Shown: positions 1 through 11,845 of the stretch, piece by piece
How the letters are laid out: every line of letters begins with the position of its first letter
Position numbering within the stretch: the first letter of the stretch is position 1
Origin: Neoceratodus forsteri
Taxonomy: Eukaryota > Chordata > Ceratodontiformes > Ceratodontidae
Direction of reading: 5' to 3'
Assembly (NCBI GenBank): GCA_016271365.2
Contig: CM057456.1
Span: forward strand, 169,356,001 to 169,420,000
DNA length: 64,000 nucleotides
Made by a program: the position numbers and the translations under genes
Notes under the pieces: generated by a model
Seen by the model: only the letters and a program-made list of their open reading frames with translations
Database searches by the model: none
What the model was told of the DNA's origin: nothing

Positions 1-69
1 CTTAGACACACGTAGTGGTGGTGACACAGTGGTGGTTGATTCAGTGGTGGCTGGGGCATGTCTGATTGA

Positions 70-230
70 ATGTGTTACAAAACAATTTAGAGTTTTAGTA
101 ATTATTTAGCTAATGTTACCAATACTTAGAACAATCTGTTCAGAGTTTTAGTAATAAAACAGCTAATACTGCAAATATTTAGTGCAATACATTTAGAGTC
201 TTGGTAATAATTTAACTAATGTTACAATCC
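70..230. repeat. 53-bp minisatellite, three copies
   Basis: The phrase TTAGAGTTTTAGTAA recurs with small changes at about 87, 139 and 192, each followed by a version of TTAGCTAATGTTAC, so the period is 52-53 bp. The copies differ by several substitutions, which suggests an old array. Confidence 0.75.
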
Positions 231-1795
231 ATTCAGAGGGTAGATATCTAATATAGTTGCTGTGCTATTTTAGAAGTGTTTAATAAAAATACTATGATTG
301 CATTAAAGTCTGCTTCACTCCTCTCTCTTGTACATTCCAGCTAGTGGCAATTGGCCTGGGTTCCTGTCCCCTAAATTCCCCAAATGCTCGCTTGCCGGGT
401 GTCATCTGAAAATCCACCTCTGGTTAGTTGTTGTAGTCGAAACTCACTTTCCCACTGGCCTTCTGGCTTATTGGTTAGATTTCCTCTAGTGATGATGATG
501 ACCTGGGTTTGGGAATGGACTCAGGAGTTAGAGGGCTGGCCAGGGGAGAGAAGGATTGAGCATTCTGAGGACTGCTCTCCTTCTCTGGGAGGAGGGAAGG
601 ATGGTATGTTAGGTGCTTGACGGACCCCTGGTAGAGGCTGGGGACACCGTGATGACTGACACTAGTATGTTAGAGGACAGGGCAGACAATGGATGTCATT
701 GCATGTCCCCACCCCAGGGCAACAAAGCAGCAAAAAATGCTGGCCCCTCAGCATGATGGCCCATTCTACTCCACCACCCACTGCCTCTGATGCCTGCCTG
801 GGGAGTCCTGCTCTCATGGCCCCAACCCAGGGGTAATTTGAGGCTTGCCCATCATGTCTGTTGGTAGTGGGAAGCCCCCTTGGTGGTCCCACCCTGGGGG
901 TAAGCCTGGGCATGGGTGGATGGGTGGGTCTGAGGACAAGAGTGAGTCAGACCCCCCCCAAAAAAAGAAGAAATTCGCTTTCCCTCCAAGTTGTAGCTGG
1001 GTGGACCTGCACCCTGACCTGTTAGAATTCAGTCAGCGTCAGTGGCCCTTCCTCACTCATTACACATAGCTTTGCATGATCACAATGTACAATTGTGAAT
1101 GTAGTTGTTCTGAAAATCTTCTGTCACTTTATGTGATCGGCCTCTGATGTATGCCTACTTAGGTTACATAAAGAAACTCAGCTCTGCCTCATGCCTCACT
1201 GCATACCCTAGTAAGTGCATACCATTGCTGCATCATAAGATGTAATTGTTTCTACAGTTATTCTGCAAACCTTGTGTACCCTTCTCTACCCCCTGCTGCC
1301 AACACCACCCAGTTTGACCCACCCAGAGAGGGTAGCCTGACCACTTACTTGGGCTCCTTAAGAGACAGACTCTGGCAGGCAGGAGGGGCCTGGGTAGAGG
1401 AATGATGAGGCTCAGCCCAGTTAGATCCAGCACTGGGCATGGAGGAGAGGTGCTGTAGCCTATCCCCACAAACCGTGTTTTTCTGTTTTTCTGTCCTTCC
1501 CCTGCCCTCCCTTGCATGCGCACCCCTTGACACTTGGCACAAGGCAACCCTGCTAGCGTCAAGCACACTGTAACATGCTGCCCATGCTTCTGCAGCATCC
1601 CCGGTCTCCACCAGGGGTTGCTGGAGCTCTGGACATCCCAGTGCCTTCTCCCGGGACAGGAGAGCTGCTCCCCGGGCGCTCGATCCAGTCCTGCCTGTGC
1701 CGACCCCCGGCGCCTGAGCTCGCTCCCGAACTCAGGTCGCTGGCATGGCATGAGGTGTGGCGTCCAGCACCTCAACCCTCAGTGCCACTGGGCTG
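231..1795. other. No recognisable gene
   Basis: I see open frames on both strands here but none resembles a known protein, and they overlap each other in conflicting frames. The stretch is fairly GC-rich between 620 and 1000 and between 1250 and 1800. It could be diverged 3' or 5' sequence of a neighbouring LINE, but nothing specific supports that. Confidence 0.5.
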
Positions 1796-1799
1796 GGCT

Positions 1800-4230
1800 T
1801 GAATTATTCATGTTAAAATCCACCAAGACTCCTAGGTCTCTTTCCCCTGCCATGGCCTGCAACTCATCCCCCCAGGGTGTACACATAGTTGGGGTTTTCT
1901 CGCTCTATGTGTAGCACCTTGCACTTGGAGGAGTTAAATTTCAATTTCCAGGTGCAGGACCACCTATCCAGAGTATTCAGATCCTCCTGCAGGGTCAATC
2001 TCCCCTCCTCCCCGTCCGCCACCTCCCCTAGCTTTGAATAATCTGCAAAGAGACTCATTTCACACCCGATACCTTCCCTGATATCGGAGATGTAGGTGTT
2101 AAACAGGAGTGGCCCCAGGACTGATCCCTGTGGGACCCCATTTATGACCTCCTTAGGAGACGAGACATCCCCTCCAACCACTGCCTGCTGAGTGCAACCT
2201 GAAAATCAATTTCCAATCCACCAAACCGTCAGTGGGTCTACCCTCATCCCCCCCGGCTTCTCCCTTAGGCCAATGTGAGAGACTGAATCAAATGCCTTGC
2301 TGAAGTCCAGGAACAGCACATCCATTGGTCTCCCCCTATCGAGTGCTGATGTCACCCACTCATAGACGTCTACAAGGTTTGTTTGACATGATCTACCTGG
2401 CACAAACCCATGCTGCTGGTCATCCAGGTAACCCAACTCCTCCAAGAAACCTCCCAGCCTTTCCTTAAGTATGCTCTCCATTACCTTCCCCATCACTGAC
2501 ATCAAACTGATGGGTCTATAGTTTCCTGGCTCTTCTCATGATCCCCCTTTATGGATGGGCACAACATGCACCTGCTTCCAATCCCTTGGCACCCTCCCTG
2601 TCTGGAGCAAAAAGTTAAAGAGATCCGCCAATGGCGCAGCCAAAACATGCTCCAACTCCCTCAGTACTCTGGTATGAATAGCATCAGGCCCTGGAGATTT
2701 ATCCTTTTTTAGGGACTGGAGGGCTTGCCACACCTGATCGATAGGAATATCAGCATCTGCCCCCCCCCATTCAACAGAACCAGCCTGATATCTCACCCCG
2801 GCCTACCTTCCCCAGCAGCTTGTTCTTCAGCAGGTACCCCAATAGTCAGGTCTGCTGCACCTTCTGTGTCCTTCAACCCCTTTTTTTGAAGTTACCCAGC
2901 CTCCTCCCTAGTGAACACTGAGACAAAGTACTCATTCAGAACCTCTGCCTGCTCTCCAGCCCCTTCCATCCACCCCTCAGCTGTCCTCAATCTACTGACC
3001 TGGCCCTTGACCTTCCTTCACTCACCAATATACCTAAAGAGCCTCTTTTCCCCACCATCTATCCCCTGCACCAGCCTCTGCTCTTTCTAGGCCTTTGCCC
3101 CCCCACCACTCTGGTGACTTTCCTGGTTGCAAGGTGATAATTCTCTCTATCCCTCTCTCCTATCATTTTTTTGTACCCACTATAGGCAGCCTTCTCTCCC
3201 TTACAGCCTCCTGGACCTCCTTGGTCCACCAGCATGGTTTTCGAGACCTACCGCCCTTGCGCTTCACTCTTGCAATGGTCCTGGTGGCCTCCTGTAGCCC
3301 CCCGCTTTATGATCTCCCACCTAACTTCCACGTCTAAACCTGTTTTTTTCTCCCGCAAATGCCCCTTGAGAATTTCCCCCATGTTCTGAAAGTCTTCCCT
3401 CCTAAAATCAATTATCATTGTCCTTGAATGATTCCCTTCCCCAGTTTAAGCTGAAACTAGACTGTGTTGTGGTCGCTCCCAGCCAGGGTTTCTTCCACAA
3501 TCAGATCTCGTACAAGATCCCCATCTGCTAAAACCACATCCAGAATATGACCCTCCTTCATTGGGTCCATCACCTGCTGATTGAGGAACACATCCAGGAA
3601 GTCATCCAGCAGCTTCTGCTCCCTGATTACAGTGGATATCATAGAACCCCAATCAGTAGCTGGCATATTAAGGTCCCCCATCAACACCACTACTTCCCCT
3701 TCCAGTCCACACTGCCCCTTAATGTTAGCCAACAAGCAATCCTCCAGGCCTCCGCTAGTCCTGGGGCCTATTTACCACCTCCCACGGGGGGTTCGCAAGG
3801 TGACCCATAGGGCCTCCACATTGCCCTCTGTTTCCTCCTCTCTCATAATCTCAATGTTATCCCTAATGAACATTGCTACTCCTCCCCCTTTGCCCACCTT
3901 TCTGTCCTTCCTTAGCACAAGGTACCCACTCAGATTAAGGTCCCAGTCATGGCCAGGGGTGGCCCAAGTTTCAATGACTGCTGCTACATCCACCCCACCC
4001 TTAAACAGCGTGGCCTGGAACTCAGGAATTATATTCCCCAGGCTCCTGGCATTTATTAAAGCCACCCTCCAACCCTTGTCCCTAACCCTCTTTACCATAT
4101 CTTCCCCAGATCTTTCATATGTCCATCCACACTTCTCCCCTAGAGTACCATCTGTCCCCCCTCTATGGGGTTGCAGGCCAGTCCTACCGGTGGTATGGAT
4201 GGCCGGATCAGTCCAGCAGTGCCCCATACC
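1800..4230 (-). mobile_element. CR1-type LINE, ORF2 remnant (endonuclease and reverse transcriptase)
   Basis: Read on the minus strand this is the ORF2 of a CR1-type non-LTR retrotransposon, which copies its own RNA by target-primed reverse transcription. In order: endonuclease start (INARSLGN, ETWATPGHDWD, GGGVAMFIRD) at 4227-3772; endonuclease end (VVLMGDLNMP, AGSDHNTV) at 3735-3457; reverse transcriptase finger region (KDKSPGPDAIHTRVL, DWKQVHVVPIHKGG) at 2796-2536; palm start (LFLDFSKAFDSVSH) at 2505-2206; and GVPQGSVLGPLLF followed by FADYSK at 2181-1864. The last motif should read FADD, so the catalytic aspartate pair is damaged. The frame shifts at least four times, and the thumb and C-terminus end near 1800 at a conserved ERDLGVLVD-like stretch. 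It is a dead copy without its 3' tail. Family assignment rests on motif wording alone. Confidence 0.85.
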
Positions 4231-4395
4231 CCTTCACAAGTTTAAACCTCATCTAGTCTGAATGAAATCCATCATCCCCCATTTGAGAACTCCCTTCCCT
4301 ACCAGATTTAGGTGAACATCTACTTATCTAACTCTTCTCCCTGTGCAGGAGGCTTGTAGATCACACCTGTCTGAATATTGGCTCTGTTTCCTAAT

Positions 4396-5000
4396 TCAAG
4401 TGTGACCCACAGCACTTCTTATGTTTTCCTTCACATAAAGCACCACACTTCCTCCTTTTCTTCCCACCTTGTCCTTTCTGAGCAGTGTGTAGCCTGGTAT
4501 GGCCATGTCCCAGTCATGGTTGTCAGTGTACCATGACTTAGTAATGGCCAAAATATCCAGGTTGGCCTCTACTATGAGGGCTTCTAGCTCTGGGATCTTA
4601 TTTCCCAGACTTCCTGCATTTGCACATGACCTTCCAGATTGTGTTAGCTCTTTTCTTGTTGCTTTCCACTTTTCCTTTTGCACCCCCATCTTTTCCCTTC
4701 CCCTTTGACCTTTTCTTTTCTTGCCTTCCTCTTTTGCTCAGCCTGCTTCTTTGATTAACTTGTACTCTAGGGGGCTCTTTCCCCTTTAGGACCTCACTAC
4801 ACTCTATCTCATCCTGTGTGTGTGTGGGTGGGAGCAGTGTCTGGCCCCTCTAATTCTTCCATCACCCCCTCAGCTAGTTAAATGTTCATTGAAGTGAAAT
4901 TTAAATCATCCACTGACAGATGTAGGCCATCGCCTCTGTATAGGCTTGAAAGGGGCCTTGGTTTAACATCTCACCCTAAACAATACAGCACCAACTTACT
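4396..5000 (-). mobile_element. Second CR1 copy, 5' portion only (ORF1 esterase end and ORF2 endonuclease start)
   Basis: On the minus strand, 4740-4396 encodes a second, diverged endonuclease N-terminus (AGSLGNKIPELEALI, ITKSWYTDNHDWD, GGSVVLYVKENI). Upstream, near 4940-4918, a frame gives RGDGLHLS, which is block V of the SGNH esterase found in CR1 ORF1. So the junction of ORF1 and ORF2 is kept while the rest of ORF2 is missing. LINE copies normally lose their 5' end, so a copy keeping only this part was probably cut by a later deletion or by the neighbouring CR1 at 1800-4230. Confidence 0.7.
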
Positions 5001-5264
5001 ACCCCAAGTACCAAGTATGGGGCCAGAACACATACTTTTCAATCTTCTGGCCCCAGAGGTGAGCATGCTACCTACTGAGTCACTTACACTGATGGTGTTT
5101 TTGATGGCTGGATCAAGCATAACATCCTCTACAGCTGTGCCTGCCACCCGTGCAGAGCATGGGCTGAAAATATTACTGTCCATCAGTGCAGAGACGTTTT
5201 CCACACTGGTGGACTGTGGCATGAGACTTAGCCCCTCAGCTGGTTGAAAATCCAGCCCAAGATT

Positions 5265-5680
5265 CACATAGTGCAGCAGCAGCAGCATATGAATTCCTGC
5301 TTCCCATCTCATTTCAGGACATCATGAGAATATTCCAGCCATGTAAATTTACTGTGATTTTCTGGCACTAAAATGCAGCATGACTGTTGCTGTGGTTGGC
5401 GTCACACACAGCCCAGTACTTAGCAGCAGCAAGATATATTAATTCTGGGAATACATCTCATTTCAGGGTGTCATGAGAAAAATTCTAACCATGAGAATTT
5501 ATTATTTTCCTGGCACTGAAGTGCATCATGACAGTTGCTGGAGACTCACACAACCCAGCACCAGCTACCAGCAGCAGCAACATATATTAGTTTTAGCAGC
5601 AGATCTCATTTCAGGGCATCAAATGGCCAACAGCATATCATATTCTCAACAGCAATGCATGTAACAGCATGACCTATTTA
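5265..5680. repeat. 149-bp tandem repeat, about 2.7 copies
   Basis: TCTCATTTCAGG recurs at 5307, 5456 and 5604, a period of 148-149 bp. Each copy also carries a CAGCAGCAGC-like stretch, a CATATGA/CATATAT word and TTTTCTGGCACT or a close variant. A looser echo continues to about 6000, with GTATGTTACAGCAACAGTG near 5730 and GTATATTACAACAGTG near 5880. Confidence 0.75.
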
Positions 5681-5689
5681 TTCTGTCAG

Positions 5690-6890
5690 TTACCAAAAAT
5701 ATTGGAATATCACACAATTTCCAACAAAGTATGTTACAGCAACAGTGTTGGGGGCAGTTACACACAGTGCAATACTGTGTGGTAGCATGTAGCAATCTGT
5801 CAAGTTTTGGAGAGTACTTCAGAAAAATTCTGGGAAAACAGAATTAATGTTATGTGTGATTAATGCACAATTAATAGAAAGTATATTACAACAGTGCTGG
5901 GCACTGTAACACTCAATACATGTGACACTACTATTAGTGAGATTTAGTAGCCTGACATATTTATTCTGGTACCTGAGAAAAAAATCACTGAAAAGACAGA
6001 TATATAGAGAGAGAGGAAAGATATGAGCCTGACATATGAGAGACTAGAAAATGTAGATAAGAAATAGAAATTTTTTGGAATTTTTTTGCGGTTTTTTAGA
6101 TAGTGAAAAAGTACAGAACTACAGACAAGAAACAAGGTAGTGAAAAAGTGCAGATCAATAATAATTTTTTTTTTTTTTGCATTTTTAGCCTTTTTTGTTA
6201 GTTCTTTTTAAGAAACAAACAATGTTTGAAAAAAAGACTTGGGACAGGGTACTTATAAAACAAGCAGAACAAACAGTTCAGCTGCATTCTGGAGGTCAGA
6301 AGAAACTGAATCACACAAAATAAGAATTTGCAGTACACTTATTAAATTGCCAGTTGAGCACACACCAGCACATAACCAGAGTGTAGAAGTGACATTAGTC
6401 ATGGTGTGGAGGTTTGTTTTACTTGTAACCTTGTGTTTAGCCACACCACCCTGGAGTTCACTGGAGCATGGCTGCTGTTGCATGGATCCATTTTTCTCAT
6501 TTCCTATCACTGACACCAGCGCCTGAACTGCCTTGTTGGACCTCGGCCATGGTAGGCCATGCATTCATGCAACCTTTCCAGATTTCTGAGTATCTGTCAC
6601 ATTATCTCCTCCATTGAGATGACTCTGCGGCAGAAGTCCCCCATTTCCTCCTAAAGATTGGCAAGCTGTTGTGGTGTTCTCCTGATGTATCCATAGGGCT
6701 GCTACTGGTTCAACTGCCTCAGTCTGAGGGGGTACAGATACTGTAGGTCAATAGTCTCTGCATGTCAACCCTTTGTGCATGTTGAATATTGGTGATGCAC
6801 AGTGCCTGGCCTCTCTGTTGGCACAAAGGAGAGCCCACCACCACCACTCACAGATTCCCTACGCCAAAAGTCCCACTGCTCTTGATGCCA
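5690..6890. other. AT-rich stretch, no gene recognised
   Basis: It contains degenerate echoes of the preceding tandem repeat, a T-rich run near 6164-6240, and open frames at 6239-6564 on both strands that I cannot relate to any family. Confidence 0.45.
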
Positions 6891-6894
6891 GACT

Positions 6895-7015
6895 TTCATT
6901 TGGGATTATTGCCCACCCATACTAAGTGAGTGCCTTTGTTGCTGCCATTGACATGCACCTTACACAACTGGCAAATTGCAATGTTGTTGTCGCTTACATT
7001 TTCTTCAAAAAAATA
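6895..7015 (-). pseudogene. Possible BED-finger remnant of a hAT-type transposase
   Basis: The minus-strand frame reads VGYFFEENVSDNNIAICQLC followed by KVHVNGSNKGTHL. The spacing of the CxxC pair, the aromatic residue before it and the later threonine and histidine resemble the BED zinc finger that opens many hAT transposases and ZBED proteins. Only about 40 residues are readable, and no catalytic RNase H-like core is visible downstream. The call rests on one partial motif and is weak. Confidence 0.3.
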
Positions 7016-7159
7016 TCCCACGCAAAGGAAGATTTTGAAAATTGCTGTCTCATCCTGCAATGGTGAGCTGCTAGAGGTGGAGGAAAAGAGAATCCTGAGG
7101 ATGACAAGCAGGGTTCCTCTGCTGGGGAGGAGTTGGTGCTGGTGGTGGTACCACAATGG

Positions 7160-8015
7160 GGGGGTACAGGGGATTCTGACTACTCCATCTCAGGGTATGG
7201 AATAGGAGCTGCTTTTCCTCATTATTTTAGAAGTGGTTTCCTGCTCCTGCTTGACCGGGGCCTGTTGCATGTTGTCATCACTCTCCTCCTGCTGTGGACA
7301 CAGCCTTATTGGATAATTTTGGGGGGGGCTGCTGCTGCTCAGTTGGGATGTACTAAGGTGTTATGGGGGGTGTTGGATCTCTACAAAAGCTGACAAATGT
7401 GTGTGACACCACCATAGGTGTGAACTTGTCCACTCCTCTCCATCATAAAAAAGGAAAGATAGAGATAAAAAAAATTCAAGAAAAACAGGAAAATAAAACT
7501 AACAAGTAAATAAAAAAGAGATTCAACATAACGATGAACTATTACAGTAGGGTTTCCTAAGTTGAGTAATACAGCAACAAAAAAAATAAACTAGAAAGAA
7601 ATTACTGTAAAACAGCTTTTGGAAGCAACCTGTTCTCTCACTGTAGTACTGGCTCCTTCTTTTTCAGTCTGACTAGCAATGAACAAAAGGAAGCAACTAA
7701 GGCACAGTGAGTGTATAGAGATGTGCCATGTAACCTGTGGACGCTCTTCCATGTGACCTTGAGACAAGTTGTTTACCAAACACCACATTTTCACAAAGAT
7801 TCACTTTTGGCAAGCACACAATTGGAATTAATGGTGAAATTGCAATGTGAAGTTGCAAAAAAGTGAATTTTGAACTTAGGGTCAAATATTTGTGAAATTA
7901 TCTGCAAAGTTGGATTTGTGTAATCCACCTTAAATTTGCCAGCAGATTTAAAATTTGCAACATCTCTACCTATAATAAACCTAAGATACAAAAAAAAAAA
8001 AAGAAAGAAAAAATC
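7160..8015. other. No gene recognised
   Basis: The stretch is AT-rich with several A runs (7440-7600, 7985-8010). I see no motif, repeat period or conserved frame. Confidence 0.5.
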
Positions 8016-8019
8016 CTCC

Positions 8020-8245
8020 TGAAAGTGATTCTCCATATTTTAGATTATGGTGGCATTGTCTATTGGGCTGCGCCAAAGTTCATTCTGGCCAGACTGTACC
8101 CGCTTTTTCATTTTTTTTTTACTTTGCTCTAGGCCATCCCCCTTATGCCCACTATTGTTCCCTCTATTTCTCTCCTTCTCCCCTCCCAAGAAACCAGGCA
8201 GCTGTCTCACTGTGCTTTCTTTATTTCCAAATTCTTGATTGGCTT
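8020..8245 (+). mobile_element. Fragment of a Rex1/Babar-like LINE, C-terminal region
   Basis: The plus strand reads VILHILDYGGIVYWAAPKF before decaying into frameshifts. The phrase LDYGDIVY followed by a proline/lysine-rich turn is typical of the region just after the reverse transcriptase thumb in Rex1/Babar-type elements. A second piece of the same kind is at 48318-48545. The rest of the element is absent. Confidence 0.45.
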
Positions 8246-8289
8246 TCTAACCCCCCCCCATACACACACACACCTTATCTCACTGCTTT

Positions 8290-8640
8290 AAACATAGAAA
8301 CAAAACATTTGTTGGCAGAAAAGGATCACTTGGCCAACCCAGTCTGCCCAGATGACTGCTGTCAAGTCTGACCCTCATTTGTCTCTGGTGACCCTCCCTC
8401 CTCCCTGCCTGTTTAGTAATATGCCTCTATATCTATCCCATAAATGCTTAAAGCCTCCTTCTGTTTTTACCTCCACTACTTCCATTGGCAGTCTGTTCCA
8501 GGCATCTTCCACTATTTCAGTGAAGTACAATAGTACTTCATCACATCCCCCTTAACCCCCCAGCTTCATCTCATGCCCTCTGGTGCTGGTGCTCTTTTTC
8601 ATATGAAAGAGACTCCCTCAATGTATTCAGTGTGTTTCAA
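8290..8640 (-). mobile_element. CR1/L2-type LINE 3' end
   Basis: Read on the minus strand, the stretch encodes EIVEDAWNRLPMEVVEVKTE, the conserved C-terminus of CR1/L2 ORF2, then ends at 8290 in the complement of CATAGAAACA, the usual 3' tail. The plus strand shows the complement of the tail and CCAGTCTGCCCA. It is a strongly 5'-truncated copy. Confidence 0.7.
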
Positions 8641-8885
8641 ACTTCTACTCATAACTTAGTAATTTTTTAATAATTTTTACTGCATTTTCAACATGGCCTT
8701 TTGGGACCCAACCTCATGAATAAGGTAGGTGAAGGTTTTCAAATCTGGGCTGAAAGATGATTTCACATTCACTCTGGGAAACCCCATTCATGCAGGATTT
8801 GTACAGTGTCACCTACCATGTTCATAAGGTGGGGTCATAAAAATGTTTATGTTAAAAATTTGATGAAACTATTAAATTACACATT
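8640..8885. repeat. Fold-back repeat, copy 1
   Basis: A left half with CAACATGGCC and CCTCATGAATAAGGTAGGTGA is mirrored on the right by TCACCTACCATGTTCATAAGG and a TTAAAAATTTG end, so the copy can fold into an imperfect hairpin. It resembles copies at 8890-9140, at 9265-9361 with 61595-61765, and at 46025-46235. Confidence 0.65.
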
Positions 8886-8889
8886 TTCT

Positions 8890-9140
8890 AAGTGATCATT
8901 GACATTTTTCAATGTTTGCTCATAACATCACTGTTTTTTTCAATATTTTGACCCCAGATTTTCAACATGCCCTTTTTTATCCCCCCTCATGAACAAGGCT
9001 GGTGACGTTTTTCAAATTCGGCCCAAAAAGGGATTTTATAGTTGCTCCACAAAATCACCTTCTGTGCAAAATTTAAAACATTTCACCTGCCAGGTTCATG
9101 AGGTGGGTTCATAAAAAGACTATCTTGAAAATTTGTGACC
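8890..9140. repeat. Fold-back repeat, copy 2
   Basis: Same family as copy 1: a left half with TTTTCAACATGCCC and CCTCATGAACAAGG, and a right half with TTCATGAGGTGGGTTCATAA and TTGAAAATTTG. It directly follows copy 1 with a period near 260 bp. Confidence 0.65.
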
Positions 9141-9361
9141 AAAATCTTTAAAACAACAGCTGCTGAATAGGGAGCTAGCTACATTCATGATCAGCCTAGC
9201 TAGACCATGATGGCCTTTTTTTTGCTGCTGGCAATTTTTGTATGTTTGTAATAAAAGTTATGGACATATGTTATCATTTTTCAATGCTCACCCATAACAT
9301 TGGTACGTTTCAATATTTTGACCTCAAACTTTCAACATAGCCATTTTATTGTACTACCTCA
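9141..9361. repeat. Spacer and left half of fold-back repeat copy 3
   Basis: 9141-9264 is spacer. 9265-9361 restarts the fold-back family (CCCATAACATTGG, TATTTTGACCTC, TTTCAACATAGCC) and stops in mid-repeat at TACTACCTCA, where LINE-X begins. The right half is at 61595-61765. Confidence 0.65.
9352..9361. other. Target-site duplication of LINE-X, left
   Basis: TACTACCTCA here is repeated at 61595-61604, directly after the GAATTGAATTGAATT tail of LINE-X. The same fold-back repeat lies outside both copies, as expected of one target split by one insertion. Confidence 0.75.
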
Positions 9362-11105
9362 TACCATAGATTTACATGCAGCATTTGACAGGGTAAGAAG
9401 GGGCAAATTGTGATGCATCTTAGAAGGATACAGCATGGATCCTGCCTTATTAAAAATAATTATTGCTTTTTACACAAATAATAACACCTCAATAAGGTCC
9501 AACAAGGAAGGAGATACCTCCAAAAAGTTCACAATGAACATAGGATTATGACAAAGTTGCATCTTGTCTCCAATTCTATTCAATCTTTTTTTTTTAAACA
9601 AGGATTTCCTCTTACCTAGGGTGGGATCCAGGGATTTCCCTACCTCGCCTTCATGGATAATGTGGTTTTAGTATCTACCAGTTACACAGGTATCCAAAGG
9701 AGTTTATAAAAATTTCAAAAAGAATGTAAGAAAAATGCATTAGAAATTAATTATGATAAAACAAAATACATGGTTTGTAATGCATACATGGCAAAACAGG
9801 GGAAGGACCTTAGACTGTTTTGCAACAGACAAAAAATAGAAAGGGTTAACAACTTCTGTTATCTAAGAATAACGTTCACTTATAATCTGAAATTGAATGA
9901 ACATAAAAAATTGTTAAAACAAAAAGTAACTAGATTTATACCAGCAGTTAATGGATTCTCATATGAATACAGAGGTAACTCAATTATTGGATGCATTAGG
10001 GCTCTGAATGCAAAAGTTAGAAGTCAAATATTATATGGGGTAGAGATTTGGGATATTGAGGGTTTAGAGGTCCTACAATCGGTTATGAATATAGTCTATG
10101 AATAATTATTGGATCACCCTCCAGGAGCTTCCTCAAATATGATTAGGTTAAGATTAGGGCAACTACCAGTGAAATGTAATGCAGAACAAAGACAAGCTTT
10201 ACTTTGGATAAAAACTTATAAAAATGTCTGGGACCAGTCTGCCTAGGGCATGCTTAGATGAAGCCATTGAGTATATTAATAGAGAGATTTCCTTTCCTTG
10301 TATTAAGATAATTAATAAAATAATAAAACCTTATGGGTTATTAAATTGTCTAACAGAAAGTACAGTAATTCCTATAGAGGAAGTAGAAATTAAAATAAAA
10401 AACAGATTTAAAGAAATATCAATACAGTAAGAATTAAATTTAGGCAAAAATAGCAAAATAAGTAATTGCCTAGCAGACAATAAATGAAATTTTGATTTGG
10501 CTCCTTATTTGGTCAGATTAACACATAAATCCAAAAGAAGAACATTAACAAGATTTAGATTTGGATACTATAAGAGTCAAAGACTCAAGGGATTTTATGA
10601 CAAATACATTCTGCAAAAATGCAGATGTCAGCAAGTGAAGGACAACCAATTACACATGTTGTTACTTTGCCTGTTGTATGCTAAAGAAAGAAAATGCTAC
10701 TTGAGGAATATCTTGTGTTCTCTAAGTATGGATCCTAAATACCAATTAAACACCCAATTAAACTCAGATAATCCTGAAATTATGGAAAAAGTCATGCAAT
10801 TCTCTAAAAAAATAGGACAGAAGAAGTTGCATTTGACTTAAATAGCAAGGATCATTGGGAAAAAGCAGGAGATTGTGCAATATAAATAGATCTAGCTAAT
10901 AGAGAATTGTGCAATAATTACATGAAGTATACTAACTGACTATTAAAATACTGTCGTGAATAGTAATATTTTATACTAATAATGCAGACAATAAACAAAA
11001 TGTACCAATTAAACACCCTCTTAAACTCAGATAATCCTGGAATTATGGAAAAAGTCATACAATTGTGAAAAGAATAGAACAGAAGAAGCTACATTTGACT
11101 TACAG
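9362..11105 (+). mobile_element. LINE-X: unclassified non-LTR retrotransposon, 5'-truncated (left part)
   Basis: The element begins inside the reverse transcriptase: IDLHAAFDRVRRGKL at the start, then QSCILSPILFNLF and FMDNVVLVS, where an intact copy should have GxRQGC and YADD. Next come KTKYMVCNA (9758-), a C-terminal region with QILYGVEIWDIEGLEVLQS (9770-10105) and, at 10497-10841, RFRFGYYKSQRLKGFYDKY followed by a CRC...H...C cluster. The catalytic aspartates are lost and the frame breaks several times. The 3' UTR starts at about 10842 and contains an internal duplication of about 264 bp (10741-11003 repeated from 11004). The 3' end is at 61334-61594. The RT wording suggests an RTE-like or Ingi/Vingi-like clade, but I cannot decide between them. 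Confidence 0.8.
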
Positions 11106-11120
11106 TAAATAGCAAGGATC
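10741..11120 (+). repeat. Internal tandem duplication in the LINE-X 3' region
   Basis: TACCAATTAAACACCC, AACTCAGATAATCCTG and AAATAGCAAGGATC each occur twice about 264 bp apart (10740s and 11004 onwards). The second copy is cut at 11120 by the L1 and continues at 61334. Confidence 0.8.
11106..11120. other. Target-site duplication of the outer L1, left
   Basis: TAAATAGCAAGGATC here is identical to 61319-61333, which directly follows the A-rich tail of the L1. A 15-bp duplication next to a poly-A tail is the classic product of L1 target-primed reverse transcription. Confidence 0.9.
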
Positions 11121-11845
11121 GGTGGTCTAGCCACTAAGGAAGATGGCAGCATAGCTCCATAGCACTCACTAGACCTTAGCCCATCTGCACTTGGATGCCG
11201 TGATCCCGTGGAGTCTCCTATCTTAATTAGAAGCTTAATGCATGAGTAATACCCTACTTGCTGGGCGGCATGTCCTTTAGCTGATTTTGCAACAAATACA
11301 TGATTTTGGTGGTGCTATGACCTGAACCTACTCTAACTCATCTAGACCTAGGCCACACAGGCCCTACATCCTTGCACCACAGGCTTAGGAACCGGCAGAC
11401 CATTGGTGCCTCTAGCCCCCCCAGAGGCTGCCACAGGATCGAGTGCCTCTTTCTACTCTGCTGGCCATAACATAGATCTTTCATGTCATCCCAGGCATCA
11501 GATGGTTAACACCTGAAAATGGATCAACCAGTAGCTGTCAGGGAGTCCCTGCAACATATCTCTAAACTCCTGGAAACTCCAATTACCAGAGTGGATGACA
11601 TCACCCTAACTCTGACTGGTACTGCCAAAAATATCCAACACCTACAGGACAAAACAAATGTGGCGGAGCAAAGAGCTGAAGCCTGTGAAGTTCAGCAAGC
11701 CCAGATTTGGCAGTGACTCCAGCAGTACGAAGAGCGGCTTGCAGTCAGACTGACTTTTGATTTGTCTGAAGCTGAGAACCTTGCAGCACTGCAAAGAACA
11801 AACTATAACTTCATTTAGGAGCTGGAAACTTGGTTAGGCATAATA
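11121..11845 (+). mobile_element. Outer L1-type LINE: 5' UTR and start of ORF1
   Basis: The L1 starts with GGTGGTCTAGCC and carries an AGGAAGATGGCAGC-like 5' motif similar to the start of other L1 5' UTRs. ORF1 begins at 11519 (MDQPVAVRESLQHISKLLET) and forms a heptad-rich coiled-coil region. A TGA follows at 11714-11716, but similar sequence continues in frame (LQQYEERLAVRL, SEAENLAALQRTNY, ELETWL) to about 11845. ORF1 protein is the trimeric RNA-binding chaperone of L1. The rest of ORF1 lies at 17063 onwards, beyond the CR1 insertion. Confidence 0.75.

Noticed and set aside
1233..1914. Overlapping open frames on both strands up to 180 codons
   Set aside because: GC-rich composition explains the openness; no motif or similarity in any frame.
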